Below, one piece after another: positions 51,693-60,508 of a stretch of DNA of 64,000 bases (within the stretch, counting starts at the first letter, position 1; each line of letters starts with the position of its first letter). The notes under the pieces are model-generated. The model saw only the letters and a program-made list of their open reading frames with translations, ran no database searches and was not told where the DNA came from. The DNA lies in contig AP017424.1 of NCBI GenBank assembly GCA_002355495.1, forward strand, positions 6,823,501 through 6,887,500, given 5' to 3'. This stretch comes from Streptomyces laurentii (GTDB lineage Bacteria; Actinomycetota; Actinomycetes; Streptomycetales; Streptomycetaceae). The position numbers and the translations under genes were made by a program.

Positions 51693-53243
51693 TCAGGCCT
51701 CGCCGCGGATCAGCGCGGCGGCGCGTTCGGCGATGGCGTAGACGGTCGCGTTGGTGTTGTTGGACGGGATCGAGGGGATGACGGAACCGTCCGCGACGCG
51801 CAGCCCTTCGAGCCCGCGGACCCGCAGCGCGGAGTCCACGACGGAGGCCTCGTCCTCGCCCAGCGCGCAGGTGCCGATGGGGTGGCAGTAGGACGTGTAC
51901 GCCGTGCGCGCGTAGGCGGTCAGGGAGGCGGCGTCCGTGACGTCCGGCCCGGGGACGACTTCCTCGGGGCCCCAGGGCGCGAGCGCCGAGGAGCGGGCGA
52001 TCTCCCGCGCCGTGCGGATGCCGGACAGCGTGGCCTGGATGTCCCGCTCGTCGGTGAAGTAGCCCGGGTCGAGCACCGGCCGCGCGTACGGATCGGCCGA
52101 GCTGATCCGCAGCGTGCCGCGGCTGAACGGCCGGATGGGCGAGATTCCGATGGCGAAGCCGTTCTCCACCGGGATCTCCGGGGGCGGGAAAGGGAAGTCG
52201 ATGAGGATGAACTGGAGGTCCGGGCCGTCGAGTTCGGGCTTGCTGCGCAGCAAGCCGATGATCTCGCCGTGGTTGCCGCGGCCCGGGGGCACCGTGCGGC
52301 GGGCGCTGTGGACGACGGTGAGGAGGGGATGGTCGTGCAGATTGCGGCCCACGCCCGGGAGTTCGTGGAACACCTCAACCCCCGCCTCGCGCAGTTCCTG
52401 CCCGGGGCCGATGCCCGAGCGGAGCAGGAGCTGGGCGGACCCGATGGAGCCGGCCGACAGGACGACCTCGCGTGCGGCCCGTACCCGGAACACCCTTTCA
52501 CGGACGCCGTATTCGACTCCGACGCAGCGCCGGCCCTCGAAGAGCAGCCGGTGCGCGGTGGCTCCCGTGACGACGTCGAGGCCGCGCCGGCCCAGCGCCG
52601 GGGCGAGGTAGGCGTCGGCGGCGCTCTGACGGTGGCCGTCGACGATGTTGAGGTCGACGGGGGCGAAGCCCTCCTCCAGACCGCCGCTGATGTCGTGGGC
52701 GCGGCGCTGTCCGGTCTCGACGGCGCCGTCGAGCAGGGCGAGCAGGATCTCGTTGGGCTCGGCCATCGGGGCGACGGTGAGCGGGCCCGAGGTACCGCGG
52801 CCGGGAGCGCCGCTGACGGCCGTCTCGGTGCGCTGGAAGTAGGGCAGCAGATCGTCGAAGGTCCAGCCCTTGGCGCCGTGTTCGCCCCAGGTGTCGTAGC
52901 TGGTCCGGTGGCCGCGGGCGAAGACCATCGCGTTGATGGACGACGAGCCGCCCAGCCCCCTGCCGCGCGGCAGGATGACGCGGGGGCCGGAGCCCGGGCG
53001 AGAGGATCCGTCGTCCTGCGGGACGGTCGTGTCGCCCCAGTTCGCGTGTGTCTCGCCCAGGGTGAGCCAGGCGGGGGGATCGGATACGGCCTCCGGGAGA
53101 TCGGCCGTGCCGGCCCCCGCCTCCAGGAGCAGGACGCGGACGCCCGGGTCCTCGGTGAGCCGGGCGGCGAGGACGCAGCCGGCGGAGCCGCCGCCGACGA
53201 CGATCACGTCGTAGAGCCGGCCTTCCGTGCGCTCCGGGTCCAC
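51693..53243 (-). CDS. GMC-family FAD oxidoreductase
   Basis: A 516-aa flavoprotein. The FAD-binding start is VIVVGGGSAGCVLAARLTED (about 12-31), GMC signature 1 PRGRGLGGSSSINAMVFARG (about 85-104), signature 2 GSIGSAQLLLRSGIGP (about 252-267), and the catalytic pair CHPIGTCALG and NNTNATVYAI near the C-terminus. Members oxidise alcohols such as choline or sugars. GTG 53243 gives the family's usual length, though its ribosome site is weak. It is transcribed divergently from the P450 at 53816, 570 bp away, so a shared pathway is possible but unproven. Confidence 0.88.
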   Translation of the reverse strand: MDPERTEGRLYDVIVVGGGSAGCVLAARLTEDPGVRVLLLEAGAGTADLPEAVSDPPAWLTLGETHANWGDTTVPQDDGSSRPGSGPRVILPRGRGLGGSSSINAMVFARGHRTSYDTWGEHGAKGWTFDDLLPYFQRTETAVSGAPGRGTSGPLTVAPMAEPNEILLALLDGAVETGQRRAHDISGGLEEGFAPVDLNIVDGHRQSAADAYLAPALGRRGLDVVTGATAHRLLFEGRRCVGVEYGVRERVFRVRAAREVVLSAGSIGSAQLLLRSGIGPGQELREAGVEVFHELPGVGRNLHDHPLLTVVHSARRTVPPGRGNHGEIIGLLRSKPELDGPDLQFILIDFPFPPPEIPVENGFAIGISPIRPFSRGTLRISSADPYARPVLDPGYFTDERDIQATLSGIRTAREIARSSALAPWGPEEVVPGPDVTDAASLTAYARTAYTSYCHPIGTCALGEDEASVVDSALRVRGLEGLRVADGSVIPSIPSNNTNATVYAIAERAAALIRGEA

Positions 53244-53815
53244 GGAAACCCCGGGCTCGCTGAGGTGTGACGCTGATTCACTCCGTACTCCCTTGGTTCG
53301 GGTGCTTCGGATCGATCGGTGATCCGGGTGGGTGTCGTCGATGAGAGGTGTTCCGGCGCCGTTCCCGACTATGCAGGGAGTGTCTCCGCGGCGCCGGGCT
53401 CGTCTGGCTGAATCGATGTGTCCATGAATGCGGCGGTGGCGCGTTCTCGTGGCGGGCGGTGTGCCGGCACCGAGCGGCGGGGCCGTCGGCATGCCGGCCG
53501 GGACGCCTCGCGTGTCCGGCCTGATCACGGGGGTCCCCCCTGAGCGGGAGCAGGACATCGACGCCTGGGGAGGCCGGCGGCGATCGGCGGCCGTATACGC
53601 GAACGGCCCGCACGCGCCGGTGTGCGAGATTCCCTCGAACGAGGTACGAGGCGGGCCGTCCGACCGCACGGCGGGTGATGCCGGTGCGCGTCACGATGAC
53701 GTTCGGCCGCGCGGCGGGTAGGACACGGGAGCGGAGGGAAGCACGGGTGGTGCGGGCGAGCCGGGACACTCCGCGATCCGACCCGTGGGCCGGCTCCGGA
53801 AGAGGAGGCACCGTC
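53244..53815. promoter_or_regulatory. Divergent intergenic region, GMC / P450
   Basis: About 570 bp. Open frames here are GC artefacts. The P450 ribosome site GGAGG is at 53804-53808. I see an inverted repeat CCTCG-AAC-GAGG near 53633-53644 but no firm promoter. Confidence 0.35.
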
Positions 53816-55159
53816 ATGCGCATCCCCGGTCCCGAGCGCCAGGAGGACGGCGGGCTGAGCGCGATCGCGGCCGTGGGCGGGCTGCACCGGTACCAGTTGC
53901 TCCTGCACGAGGAGTACGGTCCCGTCGTCCGCTTCCAGCTGCCGGGCGCCGACGCGGCCGTGTCGGTCGCCGACCCCGTACTCCTGGAGGCCACGGCGCA
54001 CCTCGACAAGCGGCCCGAGGCGCTGTTCGCGTTCCTGGACCCGCTGTGCGAGGCGGGCAACCTACAGGTGCTTCCCACCGGTGAACACACCCCCTGGCGC
54101 AGGCTGCTGCTCTCGGTGTTCGCCGGACGCCCGTCCCACGAGCGGCACTTCGCGGGCTTCACAGAGTCGGCGCGGGAACTCGCGGACCGGTGGGCCGAGA
54201 CAGTGGAGGATGAAGAGGTCGAACTGCAGAAGGAGTTGACCGCGCTGTCGCTGCGCATGATCGGCGGGTTCGCCCTCGGCGGCGGTGGCGGCGACGGCGA
54301 GGCGGGCGGCGAGGAGGAAGGGGGCGCGGACCGTGTCGTCGTGGCGTTCGAGGAGGTGCTCACCGAGCACCTGGGGCGCCTCTATCAGGTGCCGCGGACC
54401 GACCCGCACGCGGCGGAGCGCGCCGAGGCGGCCCTCGCGTATCTACGGGGGAGGGTCGACCGCGTGGTGGCGGCGCACCGCTCGGACGGGCGTACCGGCC
54501 GCAGCGACCTGATCGGCGCGCTCGTCGAGGCCGGGGAGAGCCCGGCGCGGATCCGGGACACCGTGATGATGACGCTGCTCGCGGCGCACCACACCACCGG
54601 CGTCGCCGTCTCGTGGACGCTGCGTCTGCTGGGCCGCCATTCCGACGTCGCCGACCGTGTCGTTGCCGAACTGGACCGGGTGCTCGGCGACCGCGCCGCG
54701 CCCGACTACGGCGACCTGCGGCGGCTCCCGTATCTCGACCGGGTGCTCAAGGAGTCGATGCGGCTGTTCCCGCCCGGTCCGTACGGAGCGCGCGAGACGG
54801 ACGAGGACCTGGCCTTGGGCCCGTACGAGATCCCCGCGGGAACGACGGTGTTCTATCCCTTCTGGGCGGTGCACCTGAACCCCGCCTACTGGCCCGACCC
54901 GGAGCGCTTCGACCCCGAACGGTTCACCCCGCGGGAGGTGGCGCGGCGCCCGAGGCTCGCGTACATCCCCTTCGGCATCGGACCGCGCAGCTGCGAGGGC
55001 GCCGCCCTGGCCACGGTCGAGGCCCAGCTCATCCTGGCCGTCCTCCTCAAACGCCTGCGCTTCCGGCCGGTGCCGGGACACGAGGTGACACCGGTGGAAC
55101 GGTTCGTGCTGTGGGCGCGGGACGGCATCCGGATGACGGTGCGCCCGAGGCGCGCGTAG
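53816..55159 (+). CDS. Cytochrome P450
   Basis: A 447-aa soluble P450. Helix I motif AAHHTTGVAVSW (A-x-x-T-T), ExxR in KESMRLFPPG, and heme loop FGIGPRSCEG with Cys393 ligand. The meander and FDPERFTPRE are like eukaryotic-type (E-class) P450s such as CYP102/CYP4-like bacterial members. A Gly/Glu-rich loop (GGGGGDGEAGGEEEGG, about 160-175) interrupts the F-G region. ATG 53816 follows GGAGG. The divergent GMC oxidoreductase is the only nearby metabolic gene. Confidence 0.9.
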   Translation: MRIPGPERQEDGGLSAIAAVGGLHRYQLLLHEEYGPVVRFQLPGADAAVSVADPVLLEATAHLDKRPEALFAFLDPLCEAGNLQVLPTGEHTPWRRLLLSVFAGRPSHERHFAGFTESARELADRWAETVEDEEVELQKELTALSLRMIGGFALGGGGGDGEAGGEEEGGADRVVVAFEEVLTEHLGRLYQVPRTDPHAAERAEAALAYLRGRVDRVVAAHRSDGRTGRSDLIGALVEAGESPARIRDTVMMTLLAAHHTTGVAVSWTLRLLGRHSDVADRVVAELDRVLGDRAAPDYGDLRRLPYLDRVLKESMRLFPPGPYGARETDEDLALGPYEIPAGTTVFYPFWAVHLNPAYWPDPERFDPERFTPREVARRPRLAYIPFGIGPRSCEGAALATVEAQLILAVLLKRLRFRPVPGHEVTPVERFVLWARDGIRMTVRPRRA

Positions 55160-55526
55160 CGAGGGGAGTCCGCCTCCCCGAGTCAGGTGTGTCGTGTGGC
55201 AGGGAGCCATGTCCACGCGGGGTGTGACCGCATGCTCGTGTACGTGTACGGGGCCGTGGTTCGGTAGGTGAACTCGGCGCATGTTCCTCCGGCGGACCAT
55301 GGGCGTACTTCCCCGGGCTCACTCGGGCGAGTGATGCGGGCGTCCGGGTTCTCACCATCTGCCCCAGCCATTGCGGCAGTCACCCCGAGGTGAACGAGTC
55401 GGGGAGGTAAGGAGTCGGTAAAAGGGCGGTCGTACCACGGGGTTGACGCGCGTCGACCCGGCCGCCAACCTCGGGGGGCGGCCCGGCTGGCGGGTCGTCT
55501 CAGGCCTGTTCGGCGATGGAGGTCCG
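55160..55526. other. Intergenic region before carboxypeptidase
   Basis: About 365 bp with no gene. The next gene's ribosome site GGAGGT lies at 55518-55523. I see no clear promoter hexamers or terminator. Confidence 0.35.
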
Positions 55527-56279
55527 ATGCACAGATCCACCGCTCAGTCCCGCCCCGTACGCCTGCTCCTGTCGTTCGTGATGTTGCTGTCGTCCGTGGT
55601 CGTGGGTGTGGTGGCGACCGCGGGCCCCGCGCAGGCGGACGGCTGCTACACCTGGTCGCGCACCCTCTCGCAGGGGGCGTCCGGTGCCGATGTGACGGCC
55701 CTGCAGATCCGCGTGGCCGGATACCCCGGCTACGGTTCCGTGCTGGCCGTCGACGGTTCCTACGGACCCGCCACCGCCGCCGCGGTGAAGCGCTTCCAGT
55801 CGGCCTACGGCCTGGCCGCCGACGGTGTCGCGGGTCCCGCCACCTTCAGCAAGATCTACGCGCTCCAGGACGACGACTGCACCCCGATCCACTTCTCGTA
55901 CGCCGAGCTGAACCAGTGCAACTCGACCTGGGCGGGCGGCGCCGTCAGCGCGGCCACGGCCAAGTCCAACGCCCTGCGCACCATGTGGAAGCTGGAGGCG
56001 CTCCGGCACGCCCTCGGCGACCAGTCGATCCGGGTCACCAGCGGCTTCCGCAGCCAGGCGTGCAACAGCGCCGTCGGCGGAGCCTCGGCGAGCCGGCACC
56101 TGTACGGTGACGCCGCGGACCTCGGCGCCGGCCCGCACGCGCTGTGCACCCTGGACAAGCAGGCGCGCAACCACGGCTTCAACGGCATCCTCGGCCCGGG
56201 CTACCCCGGCCACGACGATCACGCGCACGTCGACCACCGGCCCAGTCGGTTCTGGTCGGCTCCCAACTGCGGTATCTGA
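55527..56279 (+). CDS. Secreted zinc D-Ala-D-Ala carboxypeptidase (M15)
   Basis: A 250-aa exported enzyme. Signal peptide about 1-37 (VRLLLSFVMLLSSVVVGVV, AQA-D). A peptidoglycan-binding domain 1 (about 45-110, LQIRVAGYPGYG then AVKRFQSAYGLAADGVAGPAT) is followed by the M15A peptidase: SRHLYGDAADLG (His and Asp zinc ligands) and HDDHAHVDHR (Glu/His zinc region), with four to six cysteines. It resembles the Streptomyces albus G carboxypeptidase and trims peptide stems in the cell wall. ATG 55527 follows GGAGGT. Single gene. Confidence 0.92.
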   Translation: MHRSTAQSRPVRLLLSFVMLLSSVVVGVVATAGPAQADGCYTWSRTLSQGASGADVTALQIRVAGYPGYGSVLAVDGSYGPATAAAVKRFQSAYGLAADGVAGPATFSKIYALQDDDCTPIHFSYAELNQCNSTWAGGAVSAATAKSNALRTMWKLEALRHALGDQSIRVTSGFRSQACNSAVGGASASRHLYGDAADLGAGPHALCTLDKQARNHGFNGILGPGYPGHDDHAHVDHRPSRFWSAPNCGI

Positions 56280-56362
56280 CGCGATCGTTCGGGCGCCTTG
56301 AGAGATGCCACGCCGGGCGTGACCCGGCCGGATCCGATCCGGCCGGGGCACGCCCGGCGTGT

Positions 56363-56908
56363 TCAGTGGTGCGGCGGCCAGAGGCCGTCGACGAGGACGG
56401 TCAGTACCTGATCGGCCTCGTCGGGCGCGTTCTCGCGGGTCCAGGCCGCCGCGGCGATCAGGGCGAACAGCTGGGTGGGCGAGAGATCGGCGCGTACCTC
56501 GCGGGCCCGCTGGGCCCGTTCCAGCAACTGTTGGCCGGACGACTGCATCGACGTGCAGGCCTCGTTCAGTTCGGAGGTCTCGTCCTTGAGACTGTGCATG
56601 AGCGCGGTGACGAGACCCCGGTACGTGGTGGCGTGGGCCACCGCCGCCCGGACCCAGGTGGCGAGGGCGTCGCCGGGCGACTCGGCGGCGAACAACTCCT
56701 GGGCAGTCGACCCGAGTTCCGCGATGCTGTCGCGGAGGACCGTCTCCAGCAGGGCTTCCCGGGTGGGGAAGTGGCGGTAGAGCGTGGCGTTGCCGAGGCC
56801 CGCCTGCTTGGCGATGTCGTCGAGCGAGGTGTGGATGCCGTGCTCGTCGAAGGCCCGCCGGGCCTCGGCCAGGAGTCGCTCGTAGTTGCGGCGGGCGTCA
56901 GCGCGCAT
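56363..56908 (-). CDS. TetR-family transcriptional repressor
   Basis: A 181-aa regulator: basic start RADARRNYERLL, helix-turn-helix about 28-60 (SLDDIAKQAGLGNATLYRHF), then a ligand domain with EACTSMQSSGQQLLERA typical of the TetR_C_33/SbtR-like group. ATG 56908. The DHA2 exporter gene lies upstream on the same strand, separated by 113 bp. The regulator is therefore encoded downstream of its probable target and could bind the GGGACAGTCCC palindromes at 58568-58613. Confidence 0.9.
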   Translation of the reverse strand: MRADARRNYERLLAEARRAFDEHGIHTSLDDIAKQAGLGNATLYRHFPTREALLETVLRDSIAELGSTAQELFAAESPGDALATWVRAAVAHATTYRGLVTALMHSLKDETSELNEACTSMQSSGQQLLERAQRAREVRADLSPTQLFALIAAAAWTRENAPDEADQVLTVLVDGLWPPHH

Positions 56909-57021
56909 CGAACCGACCTCTTCTCGACCGGATGGGGAGCCGGATGGGGTGCCGTACGGGAAACGGGGCAGGCCCCGACTCTATCCCGGCGCCCTGCCGG
57001 TCTCCGGTCCGGTCCGGAGGG

Positions 57022-58539
57022 TCACTCCGGACCCTCCGCCTCGGCCCTCGCCCCGGCGTGGCCGACCGGGGCCGGGCGCATCAGCAGGGTGAGCAGGACG
57101 GTGAGGGCGGTGAAGCCGGCACCCCAGGCGAAGGCGGTGGTGACGCCCTCGGTGAGGACGAAGTCCGCGGCGGCCTTGGTGCCGAGTCCGGCCGGCACCT
57201 CCTCGGCCGCGTCGCGCGCGGCAGCGCCGAAGACGGTGACCATGAGGGCGAGTCCCAGCGCGCCGCCCGTCTGCTGCATCACGTTCAGCAGCCCGGACGC
57301 GGCGCCCGTCTCCTTCGGCGCGATGCCGGACATGAGGACGGTGGTGACCCCGACGAGCAGGGTGCCCATGCCGAGACCGGCGACGAGCAGAGGGCCGAGC
57401 AGGGCGGAGAGGTAGTCGGCCTCGGGGGTGAGCCGGGTGAACCAGACCAGCCCGGCGCTGATCGCGGCGGCTCCGGCCGCGGTCAGCAGGCGCGGCCCGG
57501 TCCTGGGCAGCATCCTGGCGGCGACGCTGGAGGCGCCGAGGATGAGCAGGGCCAGGGGGACGAAGGCCAGGCCCGCCTGGATCGGCGTGAAGCCGAGCAC
57601 CTCCTGGAGGAACTGGGTGAGGAAGAAGAACATCGCGTTGCCGGCCGCCATGACGAACAGCAGCGCGAGATAGCCGGTCGCGCGGTTGCGGTCCGCGAGC
57701 AGGCGCAGCGGAGTGATCGGCTGCTCGGCGCGGCTCTCCACGACGACGAAGACCGCGAGCAGGACGGCGGCGAGGGCGAAGGACGTCAGGGTCAGTGGGT
57801 CGGCCCAGCCGCTCTCGGCGGCCCGGATGAATCCGTACACCAGGGCGCTCATCCCCGCGGTCGAGGTGAGCGCGCCGCCGAGGTCGAATCGGGCGGGCTT
57901 GCGCGTGGTCTCGTGGAGGAACACGGGGGCGGCGATCAGCAGCGCGATGCCGATCGGCACGTTCACGAACAGTACCCAGCGCCAGGACAGCCAGTCCGTC
58001 AGCAGGCCGCCGCCGACGAGCCCGATGGCCGCGCCGGAGCCGGACACCGCCGCGTACAGGCCCAGCGCGCGCGCCCGGGCCTTCTCGTCGGGGAAGTGGG
58101 TCGCGATCAGCGCGAGCACGGTGGGAGCGGCCAGGGCGGCGCCGACGCCCTGCAGCGCGCGGGCCGCGAGCAGGGTCGCGGCCGAGCCCGCCAGACCGCC
58201 GAGCAGGGAGGCGGCGGTGAACACCGCGACGCCGGTCATCAGGCCACGGCGGTGTCCGAGGACGTCACCGGCGCGGCCGCCGAGCAGGAGCAGACCACCG
58301 AAGGCCAGCAGATAGGAGCTGAGGACCCAGGAGGCGCCGGTCGCGCTGAAGCCGAGCGCGGCCTTGAGGTCGGGCAGGGCGATGTTCACCACGTTCACGT
58401 CGAGGATGAGCATCGTCTGGAGGGTGAGCACGAGGGCGAGCACCATGCGGTTCCCCCGCCGGCTCGCCGCCTTCGCGGGACCGGGGGCGGTGGGGGTGTC
58501 GTGCCGGGAGGCGGTGCGCGGGACGGTCTCTTCGCTCAT
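57022..58539 (-). CDS. DHA2-family 14-TM drug exporter
   Basis: A 505-aa major-facilitator transporter. Motif A-like LGGRAGDVLGHRRG (about 91-104), motif C-like SGSGAAIGLVGGGLLTD (about 163-179), and DVNVVNIALPDL at helix 1 mark DHA2 drug:proton antiporters. About 14 helices by hydrophobicity. ATG 58539 has GAGGAGA upstream. Its promoter (58595-58623) carries two palindromes, so it is probably tightly repressed until a drug is present, with the TetR encoded downstream as candidate repressor. Confidence 0.92.
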   Translation of the reverse strand: MSEETVPRTASRHDTPTAPGPAKAASRRGNRMVLALVLTLQTMLILDVNVVNIALPDLKAALGFSATGASWVLSSYLLAFGGLLLLGGRAGDVLGHRRGLMTGVAVFTAASLLGGLAGSAATLLAARALQGVGAALAAPTVLALIATHFPDEKARARALGLYAAVSGSGAAIGLVGGGLLTDWLSWRWVLFVNVPIGIALLIAAPVFLHETTRKPARFDLGGALTSTAGMSALVYGFIRAAESGWADPLTLTSFALAAVLLAVFVVVESRAEQPITPLRLLADRNRATGYLALLFVMAAGNAMFFFLTQFLQEVLGFTPIQAGLAFVPLALLILGASSVAARMLPRTGPRLLTAAGAAAISAGLVWFTRLTPEADYLSALLGPLLVAGLGMGTLLVGVTTVLMSGIAPKETGAASGLLNVMQQTGGALGLALMVTVFGAAARDAAEEVPAGLGTKAAADFVLTEGVTTAFAWGAGFTALTVLLTLLMRPAPVGHAGARAEAEGPE

Positions 58540-58567
58540 GGGCCGGGATCTCCTCGGAGGAAGAACA

Positions 58568-58613
58568 GGGGACAGTCCCCGGTTCTGTCCCGGAAAAATA
58601 CAGGGACAGTCCC
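58568..58613 (-). promoter_or_regulatory. Twin palindromic operators GGGGACAGTCCCC / GGGACAGTCCC
   Basis: Palindromes at 58568-58580 (13 bp) and 58603-58613 (11 bp) are direct-repeat copies 33-35 bp apart. The second fills the spacer of the promoter, the first lies just downstream of the -10. The arrangement suits repression by blocking RNA polymerase. Confidence 0.65.
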
Positions 58614-58623
58614 CGTTTAGCAA
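58595..58623 (-). promoter_or_regulatory. Exporter promoter
   Basis: On the reverse strand TTGCTA (58618-58623) and TATTTT (58595-58600) are separated by 17 bp, an ideal sigma-70-type spacing. It drives the DHA2 exporter starting at 58539. Confidence 0.6.
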
Positions 58624-58931
58624 TCGGGTGTGTGCGCGGGGCAGTTGAGCTGGATGACTCCCGGGGGGCTTGTAGGGGGCGGTTGCGTGGGGGTACGGGA
58701 TGCCGAGCGCCCGCCCTCGTGCCTCCGGACGGTCGCCCGGAGATCGCCGTGCCGGGTGCCGCCGCTGTAGCGGGCCTCGCACACACGGACCGGGACGTTC
58801 TCGGCGATGTCGTAGTTGCTGTGCGGGTTTCGTGGAGGCTCGTGAGGGTGACCCTGCCGGTGACAGTCTCCGGGGGAGTGGCCTCAAGGCGGATCTGGCA
58901 GGCCCCCACCAGGGCCCCGAACCTGAGTGCC

Positions 58932-60455
58932 ATGACGACCACCGAACCGATCGCCGCGACGGCCGTGCCGCCGGCTCCCGCCCGGATGACCGCACGCCAG
59001 GTGGCGGCCCTTGTGGCGCTCCTGGCCGCGCAGTTCATGCTGGCCGCCGACTTCTCCGTCCTCAATGTCGCCCTGCCCGAGGTCGGCACGGCCCTCGGCT
59101 TCTCGACCGGTGGTCTGCAGTGGGTCGTCACGGTCTTCACCCTGTGCGCGGCCGGCTGCACCCTCGTCTTCGGCCGCCTGGGCGACTACCTGGGGCGCCG
59201 TCGCGTCTTCACCGCGGGAATGACCGTCCTCGCGCTCGCCTCGCTCGTCGGCGGCGTCGCCGGCTCGCCCGCGATGCTGCTGTGCGCCCGCGTGCTCCAG
59301 GGCCTGGCCACCGCCGCCGTCACACCCGCCGCGCTCGCCCTGCTGACCACCGCGTTCACCGAACCCGCCCTGCGCACAAGGGCGCTGGGGCTGAACAGCG
59401 TGATGATGAGCTCCGGATTCAGCGTCGGCGCCGTGCTCGGCGGTCTCCTCACCGACGTGCTGTCCTGGCGCTGGGCCTTCTTCGTCAACATCCCGGTCGC
59501 GCTCGCCGCGATGTTCGTCGTGCCGCGGGTCGTCGGCGCCGACGACCCGCGGCACGACGGAGCCGGTGCCGACGGAGCCGGTGCCGACGGAGCCGGTGCC
59601 GACGGAGCCGGTGACGGCAACTCCCGCCGACACGGCCGGATCGACCTGCCCGGCGCGGTCCTGAGCACCGCCGGCCTCTTCGCCGGGGTATACGGCGTGA
59701 CCCGCGCGGGTGAGCACGGCCTCGATGCCCCGGCCGCGGTCTCCCTGCTCGCCGCCGTCGTCCTGGTGGGCACCTTCTGGCGGGTGGAGAACCGTACGGC
59801 CGACGCCCTCATCCCCGTACGGATCCTGAAGCGGCCGGAGATCGCGCTCGGCAACCTCGCCGCGCTGTTCGTCTTCGGCGGCGAGACGGCGCTGATCTTC
59901 TTCACGGGGCTGTACGTCCAGGACGTTCTGGGCCTGTCGTCGCTCGTCGCCGGCCTGGTGCTGCTCGGCATCGGCGTCGGCCAGATCATCGCCGGCACCC
60001 TCGGGCCCCGCCTTCTGCGGCGCGTCCCGCAGCGCACGCTGCTCGGTGTCTCCCTGACCCTCCAAGGTGCCTTCATGCTGCCGCTGTCGGCAGCGACCGC
60101 GGACCCGCGCTGGCTGGTCCCGCTCGTCGCCACCCAGTTCGTGAACGCCTTCTTCTCCATGACGGCGGCGCTCTCCTTCATGGTGATCGCCACCTCCTCC
60201 GCCGACGCCGGCACCCAGGGCATGGCGACCGGCATGGCCACCGAGAGCCAGCAGGTGGGCATGGCCATCGGAATCCCGCTGGCGAGCGCGGTCTTCGTCG
60301 CCGCGGCCGGCCCCGGCGTGCCGACCGCCGTCGGCCGGCTCACCGGCATCCACCTGGCGATCGGCGCCGTCGCCCTCTGCCAGATCGCCGCCGGACTGCT
60401 GATCCGGGCGGCGCTGCGCCGGGCGGCCGCCGGGCGCCGGCAGCGTACTCACTGA
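58932..60455 (+). CDS. DHA2-like MFS transporter with repeat insert
   Basis: A 507-aa transporter with about 14 hydrophobic helices. DFSVLNVALPEVG at helix 1, RLGDYLGRRRVF (motif A) and GFSVGAVLGGLLTD (motif C) mark a drug exporter. A loop between helices (about 209-228) is an array of GAGAD repeats coded by 15-bp units at 59556-59615. The start ATG 58932 is the first before the conserved helix; no good ribosome site is seen, suggesting leaderless or poor translation. It is divergent from the other exporter and is followed by the XRE regulator. Confidence 0.88.
   Translation: MTTTEPIAATAVPPAPARMTARQVAALVALLAAQFMLAADFSVLNVALPEVGTALGFSTGGLQWVVTVFTLCAAGCTLVFGRLGDYLGRRRVFTAGMTVLALASLVGGVAGSPAMLLCARVLQGLATAAVTPAALALLTTAFTEPALRTRALGLNSVMMSSGFSVGAVLGGLLTDVLSWRWAFFVNIPVALAAMFVVPRVVGADDPRHDGAGADGAGADGAGADGAGDGNSRRHGRIDLPGAVLSTAGLFAGVYGVTRAGEHGLDAPAAVSLLAAVVLVGTFWRVENRTADALIPVRILKRPEIALGNLAALFVFGGETALIFFTGLYVQDVLGLSSLVAGLVLLGIGVGQIIAGTLGPRLLRRVPQRTLLGVSLTLQGAFMLPLSAATADPRWLVPLVATQFVNAFFSMTAALSFMVIATSSADAGTQGMATGMATESQQVGMAIGIPLASAVFVAAAGPGVPTAVGRLTGIHLAIGAVALCQIAAGLLIRAALRRAAAGRRQRTH
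59556..59615 (+). repeat. 15-bp tandem repeat in transporter loop
   Basis: Four units of GACGGAGCCGGTGCC (the last ends in GAC), adding DGAGA repeats to a cytoplasmic loop. Unit length is a multiple of 3, so expansion or contraction keeps the frame. Confidence 0.9.
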
Positions 60456-60508
60456 GCCGACCGGGCCGCCGACACCGCCGCCGGCCACCGGACTTCATAA
60501 TCGACGGG

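Larger units (their letters stand above)
58540..58931. promoter_or_regulatory. Divergent region between two exporters
   Basis: About 390 bp. The left 85 bp hold the exporter promoter and operators. In the rest (58,640-58,920), reverse-strand fragments such as YDIAENVPVRVCEARYSGGT look protein-like but span different frames, so a decayed small gene is possible. I cannot support a CDS. Confidence 0.35.

Noticed and set aside
53369..53425. 18-residue peptide MDTSIQPDEPGAAETLPA between GMC and P450
   Set aside because: No ribosome site upstream of ATG 53425 and no recognisable RiPP partner.
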